DNA of 64,000 bases, taken from NCBI GenBank assembly GCA_012184525.1, contig WOFQ01000005.1, forward strand, positions 930,001-994,000, given 5' to 3'. Position numbers and translations under genes: made by a program. The notes beneath the pieces are model-generated. The model ran no database searches. It was not told the DNA's origin and was given only the letters and a program-made list of their open reading frames with translations. The DNA is from Xenoacremonium recifei. Its lineage: Eukaryota; Ascomycota; Sordariomycetes; Hypocreales; Nectriaceae. This document shows, piece after piece, positions 43,309 through 56,475 of this stretch (positions are counted from its first letter, which is position 1; each line of letters begins with the position of its first letter).

Positions 43309-44392
43309 ACATCACAGTACCATAGATAGCTCTACGGAGTATTCGTATTATTATTAACTAAAGAAAAGAGGAATTAAAAAGAATTAAAGCCCCATCATGA
43401 CATTTGCTGTCAATCTTTTACTAACTTGGAAGTCTCTTATTGGTTTATTGTGATAGCCAAATTGCGGGGAGGTCGTCGTTATATTCATGTTAAATGTATC
43501 AAGTGCAGTATCTTGGTCGAGACCAGGAGTGAGCCTGCGACCAAGAACTCGCAAGCGATCTTACGTCGATCCTAGAAAATCCCCCGCTTGCAAAGCTAAG
43601 AAAATAGACGTGGACCCAAAGAATTATTGAGCTTACGTTGCGACGAATGTTCCTGCTCTGCGGGTGGCTCGATTTGAACAATGCTAGTCAGAAAACAATA
43701 AACAAACTCTTAGGGTTGCTGATGCATACATGGTCTCTAATGCGGAAGTGAAATGTACGAAACATAAGCTGGATTTCTGGTGAAAGTATACCTGTCTATA
43801 CGACGTCAGTCAGTCATATCTCTTGAAATTGGCATGTCAAGTATTATAAACGCCGCTTAAGCTTGCATCTATTGCATTGTGGTTAGGGTCCTCTAAATGC
43901 GTTTCGTTTGTTTACAAAGCTACCTCATTCGCGAATATTATCCATACGGGTCACTGAAAAGGGTGATGTTGACGGTGAACGTGTTGGCTGTCAAACAAGT
44001 CGTTCTATGTTTCCTTGCGTGAGATTTGTAGGATTGGGACGCTGGCTGTATTCCAGAGTGCATGGATTACGGGTTAGCGTTCAGCTGAAACATCCTGGCA
44101 AAAGGTGAGAGACTGGCCAGACGGTGCAGTATCCAATCGATGGCCCCTAGTGACAGGGCTGGCTTCGTATCTTTGAGACTAAGATCTTGGCAAAACCCCC
44201 TGTTCGCACTTTTATCTAGGCATTGAGTGATGTCTTCCAGACACGCGACTCAATGGGGTCACGAAGCGAAGAATACGCGAAAGCGACAGAAAATATCGTG
44301 GTAACGAAACAGTAGATAGGCTCAAATTGCAATTACCATTTTACATTCCCCTTTGCGCCATCGCAGTCCAACAAATTACCCAGCCCTAATTA
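43309..44392. other. Intergenic region of about 1.1 kb
   Basis: AT-rich near 43330-43500; no supported frame, no repeat recognised. Confidence 0.4.
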
Positions 44393-45493
44393 TTACATGA
44401 CAATTACCCCCCGTTCTATATAGGCCGTCTCGTTGACCAGCGGCATACAGTGAAACATCTCAGCGAGATCGTTCAGGCACTTCGTCCGGGCCTCGAGATG
44501 CCCCGGCTTGGTGCTGATGCCCTTGGAGGGTACAGCATTGTGGTACCGCTCGTGGCCCTTGACCTGCAACGGGCCCTCGCGCGTGAACATGGAGGCCATG
44601 TAGTTGAGCGCAATGTCCTCGCAGTTGAAGTGCTTGTCAACGTACTCGCGCACCTTGACCATGGTCGGGTCCTCGGATGAGTAGTAGTCGAGGAACGAGA
44701 TGGGCGTGAAGGCCAGGTTGGTGAGAATCATCGAGTACGAGTCCTTGTCCTCGTCCTTGGAGCAGAAGGTGTATTCCCAGCCCTGCTTCCCTGAGCCCAT
44801 TGAGCAGCGCGCCAGAGCGCCTGTCAGCCGGTTCTGCCCGAACTTGCGCCATGTCTGGAACACGAAGTCGAGGTCTTTGGGGTGGTAGTAGACGTCGTCG
44901 TCGGAGAGGAGGATGGCCTTGGTCTTGAAGCCGGCGTCGGCCACGAGCTTCTCGTTCAGGCTGTCGCGCGGCGATAGGCGGAAGCGCACGTGGGTGCCGT
45001 GCTTGGAGTCGTAGGGTTCGGGGAGCGGGCCGTCAATCTCGTTCCAGATGACGACAATCTCGAGCAGCGAGGGGACGTATTCGGAGGTGAGGACGGTGAG
45101 GGTATCATTCAGCTCTTTCGGTCGCTGGTAGGTCTGCATCGTGATGCTGGGCAGCAGCACATGTTAGCTTGGTCTGTCTAATCAAGGAACCGCAGAAACA
45201 TACGTGAACTTGTCATCGAGCAGGTTCGCAAACTTCTCCTCGGAGGGCCGCAGCTTCTCCATGCTCCAGGTCTGGTTAGGACTGGTGCAGAGGTCGAGGG
45301 GCCTACCCTTAGTGAGAGCCTCCTTTCCAACCTCAACCAGGTGGGCGACATGCGAGCCGGCATCGAGGCGCACCAGCCCGAGGATCAGGCCGGTGCTCAG
45401 GAAGAAGGCGAGGAAGACGATGAAGGTGCGGCGGACGGCGCGCGTGTTCAGCGCCTCGAAGCCGGGGGGCAGCGGCGGCAGCCGGATCGCCAT
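44393..45493 (-). CDS. GT64-family glycosyltransferase (exostosin C-terminal domain), type II membrane protein
   Basis: Model: complement(44393-45146, 45204-45493), 347 residues, one 57-base intron. One membrane anchor lies near residues 25-47 (TFIVFLAFFLSTGLILGLV) with a short cytosolic N-terminus, a Golgi type II layout. The GT64 core begins SITMQTYQRP/TITMQTYQRP at the splice junction, includes VVIWNE, the nucleotide-sugar/Mn motif S-D-D-D-V-Y-Y (D179-181), the HFNCEDIALNY segment with the catalytic-region acidic residues, and a Cys pair near the end. GT64 enzymes use UDP-HexNAc donors. The acceptor in fungi is not defined. Exons are GC-rich compared with neighbouring DNA. Confidence 0.92.
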
Positions 45494-46253
45494 TGTCGTC
45501 ACAGGAAACCGGCGATGCGATGAAGCTTTACAATGGCCTTGCTGGAGATTCGAAGCCTGGGTTCAGATTTGGACCCCTGGGTCTGGGAGGGGTGGGGCGT
45601 CGTCATCAGCACAGCCACAGGTCCAGCCTCTACGTCATGTGACTGCAGCGCAGGCCAATGACGCTGCGCGCATTGAGTGCTGTTGCCCGTATCTTTCCCC
45701 TAAAACGGGCCACTGCCGGCAAATGCACAGGAAGCAGCGGATGTCGGCGACGTCGGACGGGCCCTAATACTAACTGTAATAAAAGGGGCTGCGCTGTCAG
45801 GAATTTGCCATGTGGGGGATAACTTAGAAGCTCCATAACTGACACCCGTATCCGTCCCACTGATAACTGATAACTAGGAATCACCACTCTCAACTCACTT
45901 CTAACAACGGCCATTTGTACGATCTTGTGTCTTTCAAAATATCAGGACCTGCAGCTTTGAGTATGACGGAGTCGCCGCTCTATCCGGACCGGCAAGCTAT
46001 CTCCGATTTGGCGAGCTCCGTTGTGCAACTACACTCCCCCAAGCTCTGCTGTTTCAGAAGGCGATTGGTGGACGTAAGACACCCTCCTAGCTTGTCGTGG
46101 ATCTGTGCCGAAAACTGTTTCGGGTGCAAGAACCAAGAGTTGTAGATGAATAGTTGAGACGCCTTTTCGCAAAATGTTTCATATCTACCTCTTTAGTAAT
46201 TGTCACTGCTGGAGAAGTATCCTCGCCAGCTAAAGGTCATTACCCAAGGTCCA
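45494..46253. other. Intergenic region
   Basis: Promoter of the GT64 gene and 3' flank of the kinase-like gene; no supported frame. Confidence 0.4.
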
Positions 46254-47339
46254 TTACTCTTCAGGAACAAAGCATTGAGAATCACATACATCTTCTGAAA
46301 GAAGTTTAACAATCTTCGCTAGCCCTTGCGCATCGCCTTCCACAGTTCCAGCCTTTTCACGATCAACCCAGCCAGGCGTATAGCCTCCTCCAAAGTCTAT
46401 AATCCATGCGTTGTCCCTGTCGCAGATGAGGACATTTTCCGCCTTGGCATCTCCCCAGACGATGCCGTTGTGATGTAGAGCGGCCAGTGATTGCTGAATC
46501 TGGGTCTGCCACTTCTGTTTCAATTCAGTTGGGATTGTGTCAAGAAATCGATACGCCAAAGGCCCTGCATTGGGAATCCAGGGAAACAGCATGCCTGACA
46601 ATCCCATCTTGTCATGCACCACGCCATACAGCTTGCAGACATAAGCTGTCGGTGGGCAAAGGGAGGGAACTGAGTTAATTTGTTCGAGCACACCAAGTTC
46701 GTCCTTCGCAGCCTTTGCAGTTGAAAACCCGAATGCTTTGAAGAAACATTCCATTTGTTCGCCACCTGGGCCCTTCACGACTACTTTATTTGGCCGCCTA
46801 ATGAGAACATGCTTGCTCTCTCTGTAGTGTATCTCGACGTCGTCAAGTTGATAAAGTCTCGTCCACTGCGATAGCTTGCATAGGTACTCATCATCAACTC
46901 TGACACTGGGGCTGACGAAAGCATCTCGGTCAAAAATCCGACAGTGTTGAAATTCATCGCGCTGTGCCCGAGGAGTACAGAAAATATTTTCGCTTGGGTG
47001 GTAATACTCTTGGAGAGTTGGTCGGAGGCTTGGCGACGATTGTGGCGGCTGCGAGCGAAGGAAGGTCTCGATGAAGGGCCCAAACGCTTGATTCAGCCAC
47101 TCGAAAGCTTCATCTTCGTAAAAGCTGGTCTCAACCTCGTCGTCATCTGGGTCGCCAGAACGAAGTGCTTTGAGGACTTTGAAGTATTGCTCGCTAAGAG
47201 TCGGGGAAAGGACGAAATCTGATGGATCTATGGTGCAAATGAAGACTGCGCCGCTAGTTGCACGAAAAGTGAATCTGCCATCATTTTCTGTTCTATGAAT
47301 GATGTATTCACTCATATCCCAATGTGGAATATCGTTCAT
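46254..47339 (-). CDS. Protein-kinase-like fold protein (fungal, atypical)
   Basis: This intronless protein has 361 residues. The C-terminal part carries kinase-like landmarks: the catalytic loop ALHHNGIVWGDAKAENVLI with W-G-D in place of H-R-D, and the metal motif IIDFGGGYTPGWVD with D-F-G. A hinge-like FPWIPNAGPLAYR precedes them. The first 170 residues form a separate N-terminal region common in fungal members. The Gly-rich loop is not obvious, but VLIRRPNKVVVKG has a strand-lysine that may be the ATP lysine. Such fungal expansions are poorly described, often in accessory regions; the protein may be a kinase or pseudokinase. Confidence 0.8.
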   Translation of the reverse strand: MNDIPHWDMSEYIIHRTENDGRFTFRATSGAVFICTIDPSDFVLSPTLSEQYFKVLKALRSGDPDDDEVETSFYEDEAFEWLNQAFGPFIETFLRSQPPQSSPSLRPTLQEYYHPSENIFCTPRAQRDEFQHCRIFDRDAFVSPSVRVDDEYLCKLSQWTRLYQLDDVEIHYRESKHVLIRRPNKVVVKGPGGEQMECFFKAFGFSTAKAAKDELGVLEQINSVPSLCPPTAYVCKLYGVVHDKMGLSGMLFPWIPNAGPLAYRFLDTIPTELKQKWQTQIQQSLAALHHNGIVWGDAKAENVLICDRDNAWIIDFGGGYTPGWVDREKAGTVEGDAQGLAKIVKLLSEDVCDSQCFVPEE

Positions 47340-50189
47340 TTTCTGAATATGAGATTGAAGAGCGGTGTATGTAGTTGAAGCCCAAGAAGGCTAGTCAGTA
47401 TGCGGCTGAGAAGATGCTAAGTTCGCAATAAGGCAGTTCCGACGCCGCCGCCGCAATCATGGTATGAACTACCTTACACATTTGGAAATACAGGAAAGAA
47501 CTCATGATCGATGCGAAAGTCGGTAGAGGAGTTGTCTGAATCGAGATACTCATTACACGCCAAATTGCTTACGCCCTTACGTATGTGTTCAAACACCCTT
47601 TGAACTAGGCTACTGGAGGCGCATCTGATCACATGCTTTTAATATGCAATTCCAAGAAGACAAGTACTCGCATGAAAGATCGGGATTTTGAGAAGTACTC
47701 GTTGGATTTCGGGATACATTTTGTCGACTTACGTACCAGGCGGGCTGGGTGGAAGCCAATGCAGAAGAATTTAGGAATGCCTGGAAGATATCAAGCAGGA
47801 TCGGATAACAAAAGATGTGTTCCGTCAAGATTCTAACCGTGTAGTTATCTCGATGAGTGAAACTAGAATAACTTGAAATGGCAGAGCTGGGTCATTCATA
47901 AGAAATTCCTCTTTCTTGAGATCGTGCATTACTGCTTGGAGATATCTGAAATTGCACTGGGTAGCTTTGGAGACAAACTGCAAGGCTGTTCTACGTTAAT
48001 GTGCGTTGACTCCTTCAATCGGAGATCGTTGTTGAGAAACTCGTAGAACGTCCGAATAGCAAGAAAGTTGAAAGGGCTCTTAAGCCTCGGCTCAGGTATG
48101 CCACGGGAGATTTGCTTTGCTCAAATATGAGACTATCCTGACAGAGAAAACTTGAAAGAAGCGCCGAGAACTATCTCAATGGCCTGTTTCCGTGCCTAAG
48201 ATGGATTTAAACCTTGCAAAAAGAGAATGTCGGATGGCGGTGGCAGAATTATCTTATTGGTGAGCTTTCGCTCATGCGCGCGGCAAACCCGAGATTATTT
48301 AATGGCTCCTGCCCAAATCGAATAGCTAGGATGCACGAAGGAATCGCGACCTGTTTCCTAGTGGACCGGCTAGTAGGAGATTGGAGCGAGCGCCGAGTCG
48401 ATTTTGTAGGATCGCTTGCGCGCCAACAAGAGTTTTCCCCAGGTCGGACAATAATATCGATGTCGGGGGCCGGGGCATTGTCCGGGGTATTGTCCAGAGA
48501 CACGGTGGAACGTTGGTCGGTCGCAGGTGGTCGTGGATGTCTGGCAGGGAATCAATACGGGCCACTGCATTCGCTAGATGACGGATCTATCGGCTATTGT
48601 TGGTTGCGCTTATCGATGATGAAATAGAGAGCTGAATGTCGAGTCATTTGCAAGCGGTCCAGTGAGATGCCTGGTGAGTGCGTAACTTAACTTTGCGAAG
48701 CGCATACCGGAAAAACTGGCATGTGGCCTTCTGTAGTGAATTTCCCAGCACTCTTTTCTTCCTCCGTTCCCGCTCAGGGCCGAGGTCATGGAGGAATGGA
48801 AGACACGTGGGGATTAGTTTGGAGCTTATTACGGAGACCTTCCCTAAAGGCGAGGTTGAAACAAAAGCACGATCGTTGAAGCATTGGTGTCATTTTAGCT
48901 GACAGACGAGACCTGCTTAAGCCGGGACTTGGGTCTATTAATACGAAGCCCGTGTTGACTAGCAGCGGGGTACGGAGTACAGAAGATCAAGATTACACCG
49001 TCCTCGCGACATCCCAGAGATGCATGTGCTGGCTGTCCAGACAGAGGCCGCCAGAAGAGCAGATCCCCCGACCAGGTTGAGGAGTGTCCAAGGTTTCGAC
49101 CTGCTCGGGACAATGTTACAACGAAGGAGCGGTTGAGGCAGCATGAAGAATGAGACCTTCCATACTCTGTTAGCTGACAAAAACGGGTGAGGCGACGCTA
49201 GGCTTTGCAAGGGTAATGATTGGCCCGATCGAGGCAGGATGGAGGAACAATAAGTCCACCTCGGACCCAGGCTCGATCAGACAATCGTCAGTTGTTGCTA
49301 ATGATCAGGCAGAGACAGGCCTGGTCTGAGCTCTGATCCCTCCAGCCGTGCGAGTCACGCGTGCATGGGCTATCAGTTGGAACGGGAGGCGGTTCTCGTC
49401 AGAGAGTTGGGACGATTAGAACTTTGACATGTTGGATGTCACGCGGGGCTCCTATTGGGGCTTCTACTGCAACTTTCTTGGGGGAACTTGATTTAGTTCA
49501 GCATATACGCCGTAGGATAATCCCCAATACGGGTTGTGACTCCGGCAGAGGAGTCGGAGCAGCGGTGCCGTGCACAGGCGGTCCAATGGCAGGCCTGCGC
49601 GTCTCAACAAAGGGGGGGATCGGCCTGCACTGTGAATGTCGGGGGAATAGAGGCGATGCGGGGATTAGCTCTGGTGTCGGTCGTTCTCGGCCGCATTCTG
49701 AGTGGCGGGAATTCTTTTCAGCGTGGAGACTGGAATGACCCCATGGAGGCTTCCCCAGACTGGTTGGAGAAACAGGCTGTTCTGTTATGCCAACTGACTG
49801 CCCTTCCCGCTTTATCCTGAGTTGATGCCGGTTTAACCTGAGCCGCAAGGAGAGGCGTCTCCTCCTCCGCTCAGGCCACACTCGGCCTGGATTGGCGCGC
49901 TTCAGAGGCGACATGGTGACCGATTCGCGCATAGCAGCTTTTGGAGTCGGCCTGAATTAACCCGCGGGGCCCCGCGCCTGGGTAGCCCTTTGCGGATCTT
50001 TAACAAGACGGGATATGGGCGACTTCGTAACGTAGTATCTGAGGGGGTGTCGCCAGCGTACAAAGCTCCCATGGTTTAATAACCCAGCCTTGTCGCCTGC
50101 TTCGTCGTGTCTGATCTCTTCTTATCCTGTCTTTGTTCGTTTCCCGAGACAGACAAACCCACTCCTCCAACCCACTGCAGGCCACCACC
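47340..50189. other. Gene-poor stretch of about 2.85 kb
   Basis: Frames up to about 145 codons at 48214-48627 and 49361-49932 overlap on both strands and carry no domain. The 49800-50180 part with CT-rich tracts is likely the promoter and 5' UTR of the transporter. No repeat or RNA gene recognised. Confidence 0.4.
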
Positions 50190-52078
50190 ATGAGTGAGTT
50201 CGAAGACACCAAGTCGCCAATGGGCGGCGCAGAGGTTTCTGCGCACAACGAGCACCACGTGGATCACGATGCCGACCTCGACGAGAAGGCCGGCGTCGTC
50301 GAGTACAAGGGCGATGCTATCACGGCCGAAAACCAGGAGTATGACATGGGCGTGTTGGAGGCCGTGCGTGCGTATCCTGCGGCAACATTCTGGGCTTTTG
50401 TCATGTCCTTCACCATCGTAAGTACCTCTAACGGTCTGTCTGTATGACGAAGGCGATCCGCAACTAACGCTTTTTTTCTTCCTCCTTTAGATCATGGAGT
50501 CCTACTGTGTCTTCCTCATGGGATCTTTTATCGCCCTGCCCGCGTTCGAAAAAGAATTCGGCGAATTTGATGTGAAGAAGAACGAGTGGTTGATCACTTA
50601 CACCTGGCAGTCGGCTTTCCAATGCGGAGGTCCCATTGGCGCCCTCGTCGGCGTCGTTATCGCTGGTCCAATTACTAGCCACATCGGATATCGTTGGGCC
50701 ACTATCGGCGGTCTTATGTTCCTTAATGCCTTCATCTTCATCTTCTATTTCGGCAACTCGTCTGGCGTCCTGCTGCTTGCTCAGCTCCTTGAGGGTATTC
50801 CCTGGGGCATCTTCATTGCCAATGCACCTGCGTACTGCAGTGAGATTGTGCCGCTTCGGTTGCGAGCTCCTTGCACCCAGATGCTGCAAATGTTCTGGGC
50901 CTTTGGTTCCATCATCGTGGGTGGCGTTTGCTATCACTACCAAACCCATAATGGCTCGGATGCCTACAGGTTTGTGCCCTTTCCTCGCAGTGCATCAAGG
51001 TGGCCTTACGCTGACCCAATAACCCATCCCATAGAATCCCCATCGCCCTTCAATGGTTATTCCCTACCCCTCTGGCTATCCTGATCTTCATTGCACCCGA
51101 GTCTCCATGGTGGTTGACTCGCAAGGGGCGACTGGACGAAGCTGTGAAAGCGGTTGCTCGCCTTGGACGCAAGTCGGTTGTTACAGGTCACCAAGAGACC
51201 GTCGCTATGATGCGCCGTACAATTGAACTGGAGGAGTCCCAGAAGAACCCTAATTTCCTTGAGCTATGGAAGGGCACAGACCTCTACCGCACACTTATTG
51301 TCTGTGGTGTATATGCGGCCCAGAACCTTACTGGCAATCTGATTGCTAACCAAGCAACCTATTTCTTCAAACGTAAAGTCATTCCCTTCATTGCATCCAA
51401 AACTCAAGCTAATTTTTTTTTTCACAGAGGCTGGTATGTCTGTCAACACGGCATTCGCCTTGGGCCTTATTACCTCCGCACTCCAAGCCATCTTCGTCAT
51501 GCTTTCGTGGATTCTTACAACCTATCTCGGCCGACGTACCATCTATGTCTGGGGCTCGCTCATCAACTGTATCTTCTTGCTTGCTCTGGGTATTGCAGCC
51601 TCTGTTGGTACGTCAAACGCGGCATCTACAGCCCAAGCTTCCCTGGGTCTCATCGTATCCGTGCTTTTCTGTCTCGGACCTGCTCCGGCATCTTGGGTCA
51701 TCATCGGAGAGACCTCTGCTATTCGCCTCAGGCCGCTCACTACCGGTATTGGACGTGGCTGCTACTACATTGTCAACATTGGCTGCATTTTCCTGTCATC
51801 CTACATGCTCAACCCTACGGTAAGCTCTTTCCCACCATTCTCCAAAGCCATCCCCGCTCGCTGTGAGGGTTTACTGATTGTCTTCGCAGGGCGGAAACCT
51901 CATTGGCAAGTCCGGTTACGTTTGGGCTGGAACTGCTTTCGTCTGCTTCCTCATGGCTTGGATGTGGATTCCTGAGATGAAGCACCGATCCTACCGTGAG
52001 ATTGATATCCTGTTCAAGCGTAAAGTCCCTGCTCGCCACTGGAAGGAAGCTGTCGTCAACCGTGAGGATGACGAGTAG
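50190..52078 (+). CDS. MFS sugar transporter, alpha-glucoside type (second copy in the window)
   Basis: Model: join(50190-50417, 50491-50969, 51035-51372, 51428-51819, 51890-52078), five exons in phase, 541 residues, 12-TM size. Family stretches: IMESYCVFLMGSFIALP (TM1), PIGALVGVVIAGPITSHIGYR, PESPWWLTRKGRLDEA, LGRRTIYVWG, GETSAIRLRPLTTGIGRG and PEMKHRSYREIDILF. It is related to, but clearly distinct from, the 11879 transporter (different intron positions and loops), so not a recent duplicate. No CGG-N7-CGG element lies upstream, which suggests different control. The substrate is likely a di- or oligosaccharide such as maltose or trehalose, by family. Confidence 0.92.
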
Positions 52079-54344
52079 ATAAGTAGTGATAGGACTGGGG
52101 GGCGTCAACATGGTTCTGATGAGAGGTCATTTGAGATACGAGACAATGAGGCTAGGACCAAATTGATATTTCGGTCAGCTGAACGGAGCGTGTCTGACGC
52201 TCGAGATCAGGGGTGCAGAGAAAGATGGTCACTAGGCTTAGGTCGAACACTGATGCACTGCCATTCACTGCAATAAACTTACAGGTTGGATGAAATCCAC
52301 CGACAATGATGTATGAATTATCTCGCCCGAATGTCCAGTGAGCACTCCAGAGGCTCGAGCGATGCCACGCGTCGGTTAGCTACCATTTTGAGAAGCCAAG
52401 CAGAAAACCCGCAATTAGTGCAGCCTCGAACAGAAAGCATAAAGAGACTACCAAATCTCATCTTTGTTTTCGAAACCTCCGGCCTTCCCACCACGCGCCA
52501 CGTGCCTCACCGTGAGCGTCGCGTTTAGCAATCCTACTCGGGACCTGCTACCCCGACGCACGCGTGTTCCTCGGCGAGTTCTACCCCGCACCTTGAGCCT
52601 AAGCAAGGGGATGAGATGAACTACCACCTGCTTGACACCCTGACACTCCCCTTCCTCCGTATGACCCCAGGGGCTCCCCATTGAGGCAGATCGTCCCCGG
52701 CCAACACATCACTACGACGAAGAGCTACTAATCAGGCGCTTCTCGGGTTCACGATTGGGAAGTAGACGAGGCCCGGTTTTTGTCCTGTGATGTCGAGGCC
52801 GATACGGGTTTGCTGATCATCGCCTCGATTCCTAAACTCGCGTGGTCCTGCATCCATGCGCACACATATCCGTAGACTCATGCCACTTTATTGCCCACCG
52901 CTAGGGTAACTATTCCTCTATGGGTACACTTAATCCTGGAATTTAATGTTTAATAGCTTTTTTATAAGGCCGAGGGTTTGGGGGCCTTTGTACTTCTATC
53001 TCCTCACAATTTGAACTTCATTACGACAGTCGCTCAGTGGTGCTCAGGAAACTCTGCTAAGGGTGGAGCGCCTCTAGTGAGCGATAACCTTGTGTCAACT
53101 ACAATCTAAAGCATCCGTTTTGCTGAAGAATGATAAGAAGAAAGGCCTTCCTTGTTGAATGTCTAATTGAGGACAGTGGGCGATCCTCCTAGAACCTCTG
53201 TCCAACCACAGCAGAGGGACACCGCTGCCGCAGATATTTTCTCAATGCAATACCTCTCAATTATGTATTCTCCTGGTTGGCCTCTTTTTTCTTTTCTTTT
53301 ATCTTTGCCATCTAGCTGATGTGTCTTCTTCTCACTTTTATTTATATCACTTGGATAATCTTCTCACTTTCTAAAGACCCGAGTAACACTAGACCGTCAA
53401 TATCTCTGTGAAGACCAGATATATGTCTTTATTAGGTTTCAGGCCAACATGTCTATTGATAGGAACAGCTATAGCTAGTTGTATTCAAGTGCAGACAGCA
53501 ATAGGCTAGCTGAACTGAACCGCGCACAAGGAGTGACAGGGTCTAGGGTAGCTGGGAATAGCGAAGAGAGTTTGTCAACCCCAAACGCGACGGCAATACT
53601 TCGTTGCGATGCCAACTGGATTTGAAACGGACATGATACTTCCAAATGCGCCAAAGGGACCAAAATCCGAATTGAAGTTCTTTGAAAGCATGGACCCTGT
53701 CAGCCGGTCCTGCAATATGGATGTACGATGTTGAGCTGTGTTCGCTATCTTGCCGAAATATTTCCAGTGAGACAGCGCTACTGATTTAGAAGAATTGAAG
53801 CGCAAGCAGAAGCTCGAATTATCATTCACTGCGTTGTTGATAAGTCAGGGGTTTGCATACTTCAGTTGTGCTTTATTAGCTCAATTTCTACATCCGATAA
53901 CAGTTCACACGCGTCCACGAGAACATTCTCCTCAGTTGGCCTCAACTATTGCCGGAAACGTGCACATAAAACAGCGTTACTGGACTATTCAGTTTCAGTA
54001 ACTTACTATGTTGTTTTACAAAGCTCACCCAAAGACAAATAGGACTCTTTTGCCCAAAACAGTACCCAAAACAGAAAAGCGTTGCCGAGGTCATGCTTCC
54101 ATCGGGAACGCCTCGATGCAGCGTTATCTCCACGCTATACCTGTTCTGGCAAAAAGATAGGCCTTGCATGGACATCACCAGCAGCAGCCGTATCAACATC
54201 GCGACCAGAGCTGTTTTCACCATTGACGCCTATTTCTTGCTGTTAAAAGTGTCAGAGACCATTCAATCTCAATCGGACTCTTCTGCGTTTGTTGCGACGT
54301 CTGGACCTCGGAAGAAGCGCTTGCAGGCTACCATATCAGACACC
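52079..54344. other. Gene-poor stretch of about 2.3 kb
   Basis: AT-rich from 52900; only short frames. It includes the promoter of the ammonium transporter. Nothing recognised. Confidence 0.4.
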
Positions 54345-55931
54345 ATGGCGAGCACCGTGCTGGAGAACTGGGAGAACTGCGATAAGACAGATACCCTCTT
54401 CATCCTCGTCTGTACCTGCATATGCTGGACAATCGTCCCAACGGCAAGTATCCCTCTAGCATGGCGCTATCTAGTCCTTGAATCTTCTATCTAATGCTCC
54501 GATAGGTAGGAATTGCGTACGGAGGTTATGCATGGAAGCTCAATAGCCTCTCCAGCGCTCTCCCCGCCATCCTGGTGATAGCGACTTGCTCCGTGCAATG
54601 GTGGATTGTCGGCTACACCCTCGCGTATGGTGAGGGAGGCGCCATTGTAGGCAACCTCAAGCACCTTTTCCATCGTGGAGTACTAGCTGAGCCCGTTGGA
54701 ACTATCCCGGCCATCCTCTTCAGCCAGTTTCAACTGGTCTTTGAAGCAACTGTATGTGCCATCGGAGTGGGTGGTTTCTGTGAACGTGGGAGACTGCTAC
54801 CACTGGTTCCGTTCATTTTTGTGAGTAATGTCGGTGTAATATTGTTTGAGCTTGAAGTCACTAACTGGTGGGATAAGCTCTGGTCTACGTTGATCTACTG
54901 CCCTCTGGCGCATATGGTTTGGGGAGGAGGCTTCATCGGAGAGACCCTGGGTGCTTTGGACTTCGCTGGAGGTGAGGAAACCTCATAATTGCTACTGCAT
55001 GAAGGCTGACCTGTGACCTCTTAGGAACTCCTGTCCACGTGTGTTCCGGGGCGACGGCTATGGCTATGAGCCTTTATCTCTCCTATCCGATCTCCCGTTC
55101 CAAGTACCATGGGGCTCGCACCCCAACGCATATTCGAATTCACCGGCCTGGTAACTCCTTTTACCAGCTACTGGCCATGATCATCATTTGGGGTTCCTGG
55201 TTGGCTTTCGATGCTGGAACTACCCTCACCTTGTCATTCCAGTCCATGATGGCTTTTGCTGTCACTAATCTCTGCGCTTCGGCGGGTGCCCTTACTTGGG
55301 GCCTTATGAACTTTGCGGAGACTGGCAAATGGTCAATTGATTCTATTTTCATGGGTGCCATCGCTGGCCTGGTTATGATCACCCCGGCTGCGGGTTTCAT
55401 TGACTTATCGACCTCGTTTTTCTTCGGAATCTTTGGCGCCGTCCTCTGTCGACAAGCCCTTCGTATCAAGTTCACGCCGTGGGCAAGGAAGTGGCGCTGG
55501 GTTGATAATGCTGACACGTTCGCAACCCATTGTGTGGGTGGTGTCGCGGCAACTATTATGACGGGCCTGTTTGCGCAGAAAGAGGTCGCGGCATATGGCG
55601 AAGTTGAAATCGCTGGAGGAGTTTTCTTCGATGGAAACGTCAAACAGGTTGTCGCCCAAATCCTTGAGGTCATGATTGGATTCATCTGGGCTGGCGCCGG
55701 CTCATTCATCCTCATCGCTATTATCGATAGCATCCCTGGCCTGGAGGTTCTGGCATTGGATAAGTATGACAGCCCTATAAGTCTTTCTCGAAAATTATAC
55801 TGACTTGATGCAACAGGGACATTGGAGCAGGTTTGGATTTGAACGAGACTGAGGAGACGCTCTGCGAATACCAGCATCCAGACGAAGACGAGTACTCTCC
55901 CGTTGATGGACCAAATGTCGAGCTTGCGTGA
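54345..55931 (+). CDS. Ammonium transporter, Amt/Mep family
   Basis: Model: join(54345-54443, 54506-54820, 54878-54971, 55025-55763, 55817-55931), five exons in phase, 453 residues. The N-terminal TM leads to P-T-V-G-I-A-Y-G-G, aligned with the family's P-G-x-G-x-x-Y-x-G at the first splice junction. The signature D-F-A-G-G-T-P-V-H places the first pore histidine, and F-A-T-H-C-V-G-G the second. Eleven TM segments are expected and hydrophobic runs agree. The first intron uses a GC donor (ACG/GCAAGT), giving the conserved V-G; a GT alternative four bases on would read T-A-R-I and fit less well. It is a plasma-membrane NH4+/NH3 carrier; AreA-type nitrogen control is likely from family knowledge only. 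The tail (EDEYSPVDGPNVELA) is acidic. Confidence 0.92.
54444..54505 (+). other. Probable GC-AG intron in the ammonium transporter
   Basis: The intron starts GCAAGT and ends CGATAG, 62 bases. It keeps the phase and the conserved VGIAYGG junction. A branch-like CTAAT lies about 15 bases before the acceptor. Confidence 0.65.
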
Positions 55932-56475
55932 GCTGGAAACATGTAAAACGGGGAACCGGAATACCCAAAAACTGGTTGTTTTGGGTGCGCTGAGAAGAAG
56001 ATTATACGCCACTTGAGACATTTCTTGTTGAATAGGGGTTTCTCTGCCCTTTGTTCAACGTGGGAGGCAAGATACGAAAGGATTCTTTTGTGATCTTATG
56101 TAAAGATACTGATATCTGATGATGCTGAAACTCGATGGCTTGTCATTGTGTAGAGACTTCGTTATTTTAACAAACGAGCCTGGGTCATACACAGCTCATT
56201 ACTTATTAAAATTATTCCTTGAAATTGTCTTCTGATTTGAACCAAGCTCTAGTCTGCGTCAGGAATTGCCCGTGCTGGAGATGATGGATTAGCTAGCCGC
56301 CAACCGAGAACCAATCACGGCGATACAATGAAACCCGAAGGATTCCCGGTATAATCCCCGACGGGTGGCTCTTGACGTCGTTTAAGTTAACCACAGATAT
56401 AAAAATCGAACATGAGTTCCCGGAATTGCAATATTGTACATTGAGCTAAGTTCCCTCGTCAAAAAGCCAAAGAGA
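55932..56475. other. Intergenic region
   Basis: 3' flank of the ammonium transporter and promoter of the reductase. AT-rich, no feature recognised. Confidence 0.4.

Noticed and set aside
48214..49932. Several frames of 80-145 codons
   Set aside because: They overlap on both strands with no domain, signal peptide or splice-supported extension.
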